Below are positions 1-11,606 of a DNA stretch of 64,000 nucleotides, piece by piece. The notes beneath the pieces are model-generated. The model was not told the origin of the DNA and searched no databases. It worked only from the letters and a program-made list of their open reading frames with translations. The stretch is taken from NCBI GenBank assembly GCA_026745465.1, contig JACYXH010000278.1, positions 1,343,720 through 1,407,719 on the forward strand, read 5' to 3'. The position numbers and the translations under genes are program-made. Source of the stretch: Lota lota (taxonomy: Eukaryota > Chordata > Actinopteri > Gadiformes > Lotidae). Each line of letters starts with the position of its first letter. Within the stretch, counting starts at the first letter, position 1.

Positions 1-394
1 TGAGCATATAGCCGTAGTAGCTTACTTTGGACACGGCATAAACAACCGAACTAACGCCCATGTATTTAATACGTTAAAAAGAATTCCACTTGTTACACGT
101 TGTAGGCATACGATTGAATGATTGAATGCGCAATATGCTATTTAATTCCACTAGTGTTGTTTATTATAGAAGGACCCAAAGAGAAATAATGCAATGTAGG
201 CCTAGAGTTTGACTGTAAGTAGCTCGACAGCATCATCTGAAAATAAAATGGAGGTCATAATGTCATTTCTCAAATTCAAGCTGTGAGATTGTCCCTTTAA
301 AGCCAGGTTCATGTTTATCCACATTTGGACATTGGTTGTTTCACATTGTACTTCTAAACTATTTCAGTTAATGTGCAAAATTGCCCCCAAATAG

Positions 395-451
395 GAGGAG
401 GATGCTGAAGAAGATGGAACATTGATCACCAAATCCAGAGTGTTCTGCCAG
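395..451 (+). other. candidate upstream exon of samd9l (5' UTR or alternative)
   Basis: A 57-nt stretch lies between an AAATAG acceptor-like site and a CAG|GTCTGT donor-like site. It is open in one frame and would join in phase with the next exon (start codon at 670). An in-frame TAG immediately precedes it and the polypyrimidine tract is weak, so it may be untranslated leader or chance. Seen in sequence; the role is inference. Confidence 0.25.
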
Positions 452-457
452 GTCTGT

Positions 458-610
<153 letters not shown>

Positions 611-669
611 CAAACAAGAGTGTGATATAATTCTGGCTCATGTGTCCTTTTCTTTGTTAGGAACACACA

Positions 670-1807
670 ATGGAATCCAGTACATCAGGAATGGGTGAGT
701 AGGGCTTACCATCTAACATTAAATAACACAGGGAAGAGAAGATAAAGTCAGTCCCAAAATGGGAAATAATAACACTTAGTTGTTATAGCCTATTTATTAA
801 AAAACGGTTAAGCAAAGCATTTTACATAAAGCTACAAGCTTGATGATTCAGATAATTTATTTATTTTATATTTTATAATACTATATACTTCCACAAAACG
901 AAGGTAGAATGACAACATAAAACATGAATTCGTTTTTGTGTATTACAACTGGGGGAAAAAATATGATATACATAAAATACAGAAATGTTATTATTTATGT
1001 GACGATTCATTATGACCAGGGCCATTTCTAGCTTTTTGGGGGGCCCTATTTTGTGAAGCGATGCTGCAGGGATTCCATACCCTCTAAGCTGGTCCGTGGG
1101 CATGCATTTCAAATTGAAATGCATCAATCTGGTGAACTTTATACTTTACAACTTTCTTTTTTCTCAAATTCAAATCAAACATCTCAAGTTGACCCAGGCA
1201 ATTGAAACATACAGAAACTGATAATGAATGGGAAACACTGGGGCTCCCCTACATCAACAGACTCCTGAAAGATTTACAGGGTTTACAGAATCTGCATCCT
1301 AACATCTCCTAAATGCACATAAATTAGACAGATGCAAAATTTTTCTTAAAAGTTATTTTTGTAAGGAACAAATTTGTTGAAGGATCAAAATTAAGGAAAA
1401 CATATACAAATATCCCTTTCCCCCCCAAATTTATTTTTTAAAATTAGGCCATTGGACAGAATGAACATAAATTAAATTAGGCCATTGCGCAGAATAAACA
1501 TAGATAATGACACTAGCATCAGTGGCGGCTCCTGAGCTGACAACATGGGGGATAAGGGACCTGCTTGCACAAATTTGTCACTAAAATAAGACTAAAGTAA
1601 TTTAGTGCCTTTTCCGAGGCACTTTGACGTAACTACGAAGTGATACTGGTGGCGAGGTGTGTGTGGATGTATCGAGCTCCGTCTGGGCAGCGGTTGATTT
1701 TGATGTCCCCGTCCGAGAGAAGGTTAAGCTTATTGGACACTTAAAGCGCTCATTATAACGCATGATAGAGGAACATGATTGCTAATTTCCCCTCAAACAT
1801 AATTATT

Positions 1808-1845
<38 letters not shown>

Positions 1846-4800
1846 CACGTTATTGTGCACATAAACACATACATACTTAAAATAAGTAAGAGTAATGTGC
1901 CATACCACTCTATCAACCAGCCTCCACTGCTAGCATCCAAATAAAAATGTGAATGATAAAAACACGTAACAAACCAATAAAATCTATATTGCAGTCGATT
2001 TGCTCACAAGACACAGCTTCCCTATCCATTGCAGCATCTTGATAAAAACGTTATCGATTTTTATAGTTTATATATTTATTTTATTTTCTGGAGCATAAAG
2101 GTGCTTTATCTCAATCCACTTGGCTACCAAGGTCATTTTAACTTAATAATAAAGTTTTAAAAAAAAATGTCTAAATGGCAGCTTTAGGGGCCCCTAGTGG
2201 CTTCGGGGGCCCTAACTGCATAGTTTGAAAATAGCAAGAAACTGGCCTGATTATGTGAGTCTTACAAATTTGACATTATGAAATGTTAAGATTTATTAGA
2301 AACGATTAAATCCTGGTGTTGTAGTTTCTCAGTGGGATTCTTTCAGATATAAATATTTTATATATAATGAACTCTTACCTATTAATCTTAACCAGTGTTT
2401 CCCCTATATTCATTTTGCTGGCTGGTGGTAGGTGAGTGGGGGTTCTGCCCAGTCTTCTTTTGTAAGGCCATTTCAATGGCTGTTTGTGAAAGACCATTTC
2501 AATTGCATTACATGCGCCAGACTCATGTGTGTGTTAGCAGTCACACAGCAATGTGCGACTTCTTAGCAGTGACATGGAGCACAGAGGCACTTCAGCACCA
2601 CTGCTGAAAATAATTCCAGGGGAAATACTGCCTGCCACAGTATAAACTTTAAGATGTGATAAAGGCTAGAAGATACAACATGTAATATTTAGCAATTTCT
2701 GTTACAGACTGGCCATCACTGCCTTATGGGAAATGGACGGAATCTCATGTGAGCTGCTGGCTAACATCCATTGGCATAAAAGAAAAGTACATACGGAAAC
2801 TTGAAGACGCGGAGGTCACAGGACCAGTTCTCAAGTGTCTACAGAAAGATTACCTAAGCAACACAATTGGAATGAAAAGTGGCCAAATACAATGCCTGCT
2901 CTATGAAAGAGATGAACTTTTGAAGTCAAAACCAAATGCCGACCGGCAGACCAACAATAGTAGTGGTAGTAGTAGTGGATGTAGTGAAAGTAAAGAGAAA
3001 GACTCAACAGATGTTTCACCAACCAGATCCGAAGCAGAACCAAAACCAAATCCTCAGCCATCTAGTCCAGCATCCCATGACGATGATACTCCTCCACAAG
3101 ATAATGACACAATCTCATCAGGGGCATCCTTAGCTCTCTCAGACTACCCTAAATTTGATGAGAAAGACCAATACTTCAAATATGTCAAGCACAGTGTGTT
3201 ACCTCCTGAAACTGGGATTGAAAACTTGATTGTGCCTTGCCACGAATACAAGTCACTGGAAATAGCACACAAACTGGAGCCAAAGAAACTCCAATCTAAA
3301 GTAGCCAGTGAGGTACTGCGATTTGCATGTGCATGCATGAACATGCGAACAAATGGAACAATTCACTTTGGGGTCATGGACAAAGTGAAAGGCCGTCATC
3401 AGCATGGTGAAATCAAAGGGATTCAATGTAAAAAGGAGGACTTTGTGGATGCATTAGACTATATTGGACGATGTTTCGAAGATTCGGATCAACAAAGAGA
3501 TGCAAGGGCATGCATACGCAATCCCAGATTTGTTGAGGTGGTTGACAAGGACTCTGTAAACGACACATGTGTCATTGAATATGACATTGTACCAAAAATA
3601 GGAACTGTGAAAGGTAAGCTTTACAGTGTAGGTATTCCAAAGTTCAATGAAAAAAAGAACAAAGTGATACTGGAAGATAAAGTCCCTTATTGTAGAGTAG
3701 GTGCTAACACACCTCAAATACAAAAAAATGAACTTGTTCAGTTCATTCAAGGACTGGTAGAGAAGGATGCACAGCGAAAGGAGGCTGAAAGCACTTGTAG
3801 TCAAACTCCTGTAGAATACAGAGAAGATCAAAAGAGAAAACTTTCAATCCTTCTCACATGTGGTACAAAAAACATGGACAACTCACTGTTTTACATAATT
3901 GTCACAAACAAACTTGTCCCCGAACATCTTGGCAGTGTCAGCTTTTTGATTCACATGAACCTGTTCTGTGTCTTTGATTTTGATCCTGATTCAAAGACTT
4001 CCGGTCTGTGTGGTAAATATAAAGAGCACCACGCTGCAAGCCTTCACTTCATGCGTGACTATGACAACGCTGATGGAACAAACACCGATTTAACCAAGAA
4101 GTTGAAGCTTTTTGACAGAACAAGCTGGATTTTCTGCAATGGACGAAATGACTTTCATGGTGGAGAGGAAAGTTGCAATGAAAAAACCTGGATCAAAACT
4201 AGAAAAAAGAGAATGAAAAAGGCTGTATCAATCCTGTGCAATGAAATTCTTCCGAAGCACTCATTTTTAGTGGTTTTCCTACTCATGTCCGATGTTGAGC
4301 AACCAATTGTTGAGACTTTCCATGAGTTCTATGCAGAAATGAACGGCCATGAAGATTTAGCAGTCATATCTGAGTCAAAGGAGAACTACAAAAAATGGTC
4401 AAACCTCGCTCAGGTATCTTGTAACATGGCTACTCTCAAAGAGATCAGTATCGTTGACATGCCCCTAAGTCATGTTAATGCCACAATTGAAAGTATTCAG
4501 TTGTCAGAAAATCGGTCAGCCAAGCAATTGCCTACGTTCAGTAGAGGACTGTGCATTTTAAAATCAGTTGAAGAGGATCTGATACACTCTTTGGAAATCA
4601 TAAGCATTGACCAATGTGACAACACAAAACTGGAACTAATGGACAAGGATGAATTGCATCACATTGAACAGCACTTCTACAGAGGTGGGAAGATCGATTG
4701 GCAACATTTCTGGCTTGCCGACAGAAGACGGTGTGGGGATATCATACAGCGAGATGCCTACAATGAAGCAAACAAAATCATGGAGGACTTGGAGAAAAGG

Positions 4801-7353
4801 AATGCCATTCGATACATAGAGAGTATAAATGTATATCATCAACCCGGCAGTGGTGGAAGTACAGTGGCTCGCCAACTCCTCTGGAGCTGGAAGTCGAAGG
4901 TGCGATGCGCGGTTGTGAGGCAGTCCAAGGAAATCTCCACTGTATGCGAGCATGCGGTGTGCCTGCGAGAGCACGACGAGAAAGACCAAAATAACTGCCT
5001 CCCAGTGATCTTGCTGTTGGAGGACTGCAGTGCAGGTTACACGGATGACCTAAGACGGGAGCTCGGCAATGCCCTCACAACCAAAAAGATAAACCCCTCC
5101 ATGTTGTGCTTCATCCTGCTCATCTGCAGACGGTCACATGATCCAGAAAGAATGTGCAGGGCATCGCCATCTCAAACAGTAGCAGTCACACACAAACTGA
5201 CTAATGCAGAGAAAGTGTTATTCTCCAAAAAGGTCGAGCAACTGAAGCTGGAATTTGAACCAGATTTCATCATTACTTGTGTGTTGATGCGCGAAGAGTT
5301 TCATCCCAACTACATTGAGAACTTTGTCAAAAATATTTTTCACAATATCGATCATTCTTCGCCTACCACTCGTCTCATCCGATTTGTGGCACTGCTCAAC
5401 TGTTACATTCTTGATTCCTACATCTCTGTGTCCCACTGTGAGATTTGCCTTGGTATAGGCATGCATTTAGATAGAATACGCTACAACGCCTTTGTGGAAC
5501 ATCTCAGTGACGTGGCCAAACTTGTTTTCATTCACCTCAGAGACTGTTCCACAAACCTCTCATCAATCCGTATTATGCACCAACTGGTGGCAAAGGAAAT
5601 TCTGATTCAGCTGGCTCGGAATTCGTCTCAGGGGGACATTGCTATGGACCTCATTAATGACAAAATGCTCATCCATCACAAGTTTGGCAGGGAGGATTTT
5701 CTGTCATTCATCAGGGCACTTTTGATCAGAAGAAACAAGGTAAGCAGAGGAGACGCTGTGGATACAACATTTTCCCCTCTAATCGAGCATGTCAGCACTG
5801 AAAAATATGGTGTTCAGAAAGCTGTAGATCTCATGAAGGCCGCGTTCATGTCACTGGGAAAAGAAGCACTTGTGGCACAACAACTTGCTCGTTTACTCTA
5901 CACAAACCTGAGGTTTGAAGAAGCTTTAGAGTGGGCAGAAGAAGCAAAATCTCTGCTGCCACATGATACATTTGTCCTTGATACACTAGGACAAGTCTAC
6001 AAAAGGTGGTTTTACCACATGTACGACACTCTGGAGGATAAGGAACCATCACCTGAAAGAAGTGTTGAAATCATCAGCATTGCTCTCAAGGGAATTTCTG
6101 CTTTCAGAGCCTCAGAAAACAAACCAAATAAAGAGAAGGTCAGCCTAAACAGCTCTTACTATGGGGAGGTAGATGTTGGCTGTAGACTGTTGAAGTTATT
6201 GTCCGTCGTAACAGTTTTTTCAAACGATACAGGACGTTCTGAGATGATGAAGTACTTGCTCACAGACTACATACCAGCGGATGTCCAAATACCATGGCAG
6301 AAGTTCCATTATAAATTAAAAGGTTTGCAGAAGAGCTTGTATCACGCACTTGAGTGCATTTCAGAGGATCTCAGTTACTTCCAAACAGAAATTAGTCAAG
6401 ATGATGAGGAGCTTGATGCAAGGGATCCAGAACAGGTTTACAATCCACGGGAATGGCTGACAAAGAAGGGCACTGTGTACGCTTGCTTTTTTTGTGAAAT
6501 ACCAGGTGTGGAAGACTACCTGAAGGACAACGAAAGTTCTGAAATGTCCTCTTCAATTGAAAGGTTCAATCCATTCCAAAAAATGATGAAAATTTACCAG
6601 CTTGGTGGAGGAAATGTAATGTCAATACTTTCATTAATATATGACACAAATCGAGAGAGAGCAAGAAAAAAGCTTGAAACCATAATTGACCTGTACCCTG
6701 AAAACCTGGAAAGAAATCATCTTGACCATACAGAGCTTGCAAACTTCATCTTTTGTCAAATCGCTCTGAACTGTACTCATCCTGGTTCCTCAAAGCTACT
6801 GTCTCTTCAAAAGCTTCAAGAGCTCAGCATGGGATTTAATTCAAAAGGGAGAAACATATCTCCGCCAAGTTCTTTCTTCCTCCTTTCCCTTTTGTTTTGG
6901 CCCCAAACAGACAATGATTATGATTCTATCAAGTCTAATATTCTTGTGTCAGCAATTGACACCCTTCAAAGGCTCTTTGAGCAAAAGACCATGCAGCTGT
7001 CTCCACGGAAAAGTAGATTTGCAACCCATTTCTATCTGGCTAAGGCACAGGGTCTCAACAAGCTTGTGCACAGAAGTGCTATTGGAAAGCACATCAAGGG
7101 CACTGTCAGTGACAGAAAGCTCAAGTGGCTGGGAGGAGAGGTGTGGAAGACACAGCATGTGGCGCAGACGCTGAAACGTGTGGATGGATGGACCGAAAAT
7201 GGACGATTGTTCATCCATGGCGCAATGAAAGTCAAGATTAGGATCATCCCTCAGTATCACGCCTCCCTGCCAAATGGCAATGAAAATGTCACCTTCTACT
7301 TGGGTTTTTCCTTCAATGGAGCAGTTGCATGTGACATTAAAGTTAAGGAATAA
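670..7353 (+). CDS. samd9l: SAMD9/SAMD9L-like protein, two coding exons
   Basis: Interferon-type restriction factor of the SAMD9 family. Family members inhibit translation and growth, and the AlbA_2 domain of SAMD9 is reported to cut tRNA-Phe. Exons: 670-694 (MESSTSGM plus one base; donor G|GTGAGT) and 2708-7353 (acceptor TTCTGTTACAG). The one-base phase joins to give Asp, then a SAM domain. The large exon has no usable ATG ahead of the SAM domain, so the start must come from the microexon. The protein is 1556 aa, close to family length. Order: SAM about 10-82; Ser/Asn-rich linker about 85-150; AlbA_2/Schlafen-like about 183-340; P-loop NTPase at about 719 (HQPGSGGSTVAR, no Lys in the usual Walker A place); helical TPR-like repeats about 1060-1200; C-terminal OB-like region ending VTFYLGFSFNG. 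The frame is intact. SAMD9 versus SAMD9L cannot be separated here; fish copies are usually called samd9l. Confidence 0.93.
1631..1755 (+). repeat. dispersed repeat, copy A (samd9l intron)
   Basis: Shares GAGCTCCGTCTGGGCAGCGG and then GTCCGAGAGAAGGTTAAGCT-like sequence with the opposite strand of 55095-55240. Two copies 53 kb apart in opposite orientation indicate an interspersed element of unknown family. Confidence 0.6.
1811..1845. repeat. (AT)n microsatellite
   Basis: Pure TA run inside the samd9l intron. The rest of this 2.0-kb intron (695-2707) shows no coding signal. Confidence 0.95.
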
Positions 7354-8095
7354 TGTTGTACCAGTGATGGTGCTAGAGATAAGAAAAGAAAGAGAGAATT
7401 CCGAACCAGATTCAGTTCAGGAATCTATGCTAAATCCATGTTTATTTATCATGAATAATAATTGGATTAATCAATTTCAAAGTATAGTTAACCATTTATT
7501 GTGAGAGGAAAAATACTACAGACATGATCATTTAATGTTAATCAGATAATTTGTAGTAATGCTCTCCTGTCTGAGAGGTAGTTTGTGAAGAGCTTGTAGG
7601 CTAAAACAAGCTTTTCCTTTCTTGGTATGCTGTATTTGACAGGACATCGTATATAAAAAATAGTATTTTAAAATGTAAGCAAATCTAGCATATAGGTTTA
7701 TTTGTCTTTGCATTGATTAACCTGTGTTTTATAGTCACCCATGCGTGTTCTAAACCATATATAATGTATAGTGACAGTGCATTGAGATGTTGTAAAGATA
7801 AAGATAAATGCCCGAGTGCATAACACATTTTGCCTTCCGTTGTCTTTGAATAAGGTTGTTGCTAACCTTAAGTACTGTTTTACAAATGTTAAAATGTTTA
7901 TCACAACTGAACATTACTAAATGCATTTCATTATCTGTATCATGCACACTGATTTAGATACAGCCTACTACTAGTAGTCTACATTTAATTAACAATGCAA
8001 ATCGTTTATCGATTTTTTATAAATATCATGCAGTCAACAAAACATGTAATCTTCAATTGCTTTGAAACTAAATAAAATGTTTTTGAACAAAGTGT
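7354..8095 (+). other. samd9l 3' UTR with polyadenylation signal
   Basis: AT-rich sequence after the TAA stop. A canonical AATAAA at 8071-8076 followed by a TGTTT-rich stretch is the best end for the transcript. Confidence 0.55.
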
Positions 8096-8454
8096 TTGCC
8101 CTGAATGAAGCAAAACAAGCGGAAGAACAATAAATGACAAGATGTTCAGGGTAGTCAATTAAATATTGTATTTATTAATGGACTGTAGGAAGGATCCAAC
8201 CTGGCCAATGCAAAGCTTAACTCGGACAAGAGGAAGGCGCGGTCACATTATCCATCATGTGGATGACAGAATTATCCATGACATGTCTGTTAGCTGCATT
8301 CTACTTTTTTACTGCAGACATCACTTTTGTTAAAAAATCGAATATTCTCGCCTTTCAACCTACATACCAAATTGATGTGAGTATAAATAAATGATAAAAA
8401 AATATATATTTTACATTTGTAGCAGTTGACCCTGCCACATGCAAACAAAGTGGC

Positions 8455-8700
8455 GTTACTGGGCTACTCCGACACAGGTTGATGTTGTATAGAACCGGTT
8501 TATTGCAGAGTTGGAATCTTGGTTTCAGTCAGAGCAGGTGTTATCTCCCATCATGATAGAGTTCTCTGAGCGTGTGTGGTAATGGCTGGTTTAACCTTTG
8601 TGCCCTGATTAGTCAATGCACCACAGGTGTGCAGCCTCACCCAGCCAGGTGAGGCTGCTTAAACCAGCCATCAACCACACACACAGTCACAACGTTAAAA
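8455..8700. repeat. nested inverted-repeat sequence
   Basis: GTGTGTGGTAATGGCTGGTT near 8572 is mirrored by the complement near 8661-8682. Inside it GCAGCCTCAC and GTGAGGCTGC form a second perfect stem. It looks like a foldback or LTR-derived fragment; the family is unknown. Confidence 0.5.
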
Positions 8701-9217
8701 TAATTGTGATCAGAGATTGCTGCAGTAAAATGTAACAAATGTGTTTGACCAACATTGGGGTCTGCAGTGAATTAATAACCAGGCATATTATTATTTGTCT
8801 ATTATTGTCTAAATTAAAGCAGTGCATCAACTTTGATAACCCACAATCAACATTTCACACATAGATGCTCACTTGGTTTGCTTCTCTCCCATTTCCTAGT
8901 TCTGACAAGGCAAATAGAACAACTTTAGTAGAATGCAGGTTTAAAATGAAAAACAGTTCAATATTCAGTTTATCAATATCCATGGTATTCGTACTGGAGC
9001 ATCCAAGAACATATAAGAACATAAAATCAAGTCAAAGGTATTCATAAATCCATGCATCCAGCAAAGAAAAAACATACTGCCTTAGAACAACTAAATTGGT
9101 TTGCTCTTTCTAACTGTAAGATGTAGCAAAACTACGTAAAAGAAGGCAAAATAACAAAATTAATAGGTCTATTTGGCTCATCAGTCTGACGGGGCATGGC
9201 CATGATGTTGTAATGGG

Positions 9218-9265
9218 AGGGGAGGAGAGGAGAGGAGAGGAGAGGAGAGGAGAGGAGAGGAGAGG
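9218..9265. repeat. (GGAGA)n short tandem repeat
   Basis: About nine GGAGA units in the spacer between samd9l and znf207. No gene is evident from 8100 to about 11000 apart from repeats. Confidence 0.95.
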
Positions 9266-9954
9266 TGGGTTGAACTCTTTACAAGGTAGCTCTGTCATCA
9301 GTCTATGCTGACATAACCCCACCCAAACTACACACAGACTCAGGGAAGGAAGAGACATTGAGGTTAACATACCTTTCAGATCACCAAGTAAATATGTTAT
9401 CATACTTTAACAACGCATGCTATATCTGAACCAGAGCCTGATTTACATTATCTGGAACAAACCACTGATGATTTGCATTGATCCTGCGTCAATGCAAATA
9501 ATTGTCCATGTGCCCTAAGGACTTCGGGCTTTATCCAAATAGCGTGTTTTTCTGGGATGAAAGCTCCATCTCTGTGCTTTGTTTACCATGTATATGACAA
9601 CTAGCCATGTTAGCTCCTTAGCTCCCAGCTCAACATCATAGCGATAACTTCTTGTTTCTTTTCTGAAAAGTTCAGAGATTTTCAACCTGAAGCTCCCAGA
9701 TTGGCTGCACTAGAAAGCTGCCACAGTGGAAAAAGAAGCTTGGCGCTGTACTTTTATTGTCTAAGCATCCGCATGCACCAGCAAACGCTCTCTCCTCATT
9801 GGAAACAATTGAAGAAAGGTGCAGGCGCTCAGAAAAAGACCCCACGTGGGCATGGGCCCTTACCTATGAAACAGATTATTAAACTATGTAAAAAAAAAAA
9901 TTCACATAGCCTGTACCTACAGACTCACCATTAGATAAATATGTGATCGTCTGA

Positions 9955-10250
9955 TCCAGCGGTCCTACTATGTTATAGCAGAACTTCTCGGGGGAACGGC
10001 ACAGAGCCTGGGCCCAAAATCAACAACTGCAAGGGGTGGAGATACGCATTGCTTCCTGTTTCGTTACAGAGATATTCTACCTAACAGAAATGTATTTGTG
10101 CGAGTGGATGAAGCTTTCAGAAGGGGGTTTTAATAAGTGTATTTGTACAGTGGCCTACACGATGTTGATTTGAAACCCTTACAGATTTTTTTTTTTTTAC
10201 AGTTGACTGAAACTGAGCTCGTCTGCCGTCAGACTTTAGATATGAAGATT
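9955..10250 (+). repeat. dispersed repeat family, copy 1
   Basis: Starts GCAGAACTTCTCGGGGGAAC and runs through AGCTTTCAGAAGGG and TAAGTGTATTTGTACAGTGG to GTCTGCCGTCAGACTTT. The same blocks appear in the same order and strand at 52325-52755, inside adap2. The copies differ by many substitutions and one insertion, so this is an old interspersed element. Confidence 0.75.
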
Positions 10251-11019
10251 GAGATTTGATTCATTTAGTCAATGAAAACATACTCACTCCCCACACTACC
10301 ACATCCACCCATGCTATGTAAAACATATATTGACATGAGATGTAGGCCTTTAAATCAAAGAAGGTCCTGACGACGGTACTTACAGCTTCAACTGACCTCT
10401 TTCTGGCAGCAATTCTTCATTTTAGCAGTTTAGTCAGCTGACAAAAACAAACAGGAAATAAAGTGGCAGTAAACATTTCTCCGGGCATGAAAGCTCATAT
10501 ACACATGAAATCACTGTTGGTGTTGGTATGTGGCAACATACATTGCTGCAAGTTTGGGGACATTGTGATCCAACAGCGCGTGCACGCTGTGAGGGCCCCT
10601 GCTAATGAATGGGAGGACAGACAGAGATTAAATGGTCAGACTTGCCTCAGGCCGATACATGGCTACAGTGAGCCAGTCCCCCAGTGGCAAGGCTATACAG
10701 GGAGAAGAGAAATCTGTGTTTTAGCCCGGGAGCTTCTGTAGCTACATGATGCAAGGTATCACACATACCAATACGTATATTAATAGCAGGTCAAAACATA
10801 CATGATGTAATCATAAAGAATCCTCGACAACAGACATACATGAGGAATCAACAAACATAATGTATTACACTGAATAGTATCAAAGACAGAGGAAGCATAC
10901 ATTCCAACCAGTTTTTCATATCATGTGCAGTTAGGTTTCATGTCCAAGATTAAAAGTACAAACCTGCTTTGACAAGACCCACCTCTCTCTGGCGAGTCTA
11001 ACTTCCCACAAAGAAGAGT

Positions 11020-11606
11020 CGTGAAGTTTGGGCACATTTTATTACCATACAGTTTTAAAATACATAACCAATTCTGTGAATTACACAATGTAGCTTTAAT
11101 ATACACTGCCTAGGATAGTGAGGGATGCAAGAGGAAGACAGAGAAAACAGCAAGCCAACTGAAGCCCTCACCAAACAAAGTTGGGGACACAAAGTCCAAC
11201 AGCAGCTACGCGTGCTGTGAAGGCCTCACTGCTATAACTAATAATGTCTTTTTACGAGAAAAAAAACGACTTGCCTTGGTTAAAAGTGTGGACACAGCTC
11301 ATGTAACTCCAGCGCCTTGACAACACTATGAACCATATCTACTACACTTCTACACACCTGAATAGAACAGGGAAAGAACCACATGGTTTGCAACAGTACT
11401 TTATAGTCTTGATTAGGTACATGTTAAACATTATGTCCCTTATAGCTCTCTCTCTGTTTGTTTGTTTTGCTGTTTTAGCCAGTGTCTCTTCCTCAGAGTG
11501 CAGACAGAATGTGCTGTGCTTCATCCTACTACAGTAGTTGAGTTGACATTAGAAAATTGAAATGGTGGAGTGTCCAAACCTATAGACGAGAGCGGAGAAG
11601 GGGGTT
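11020..11606 (-). other. znf207 3' UTR and polyadenylation signal
   Basis: Downstream of the znf207 TGA on the minus strand. TTTATT at 11038-11043 is the complement of AATAAA and is the first canonical signal. The end point is inferred. Confidence 0.45.

Noticed and set aside
9110..9403. 97-codon minus-strand frame
   Set aside because: Passes through the GGAGA repeat and has no domain or splice context.
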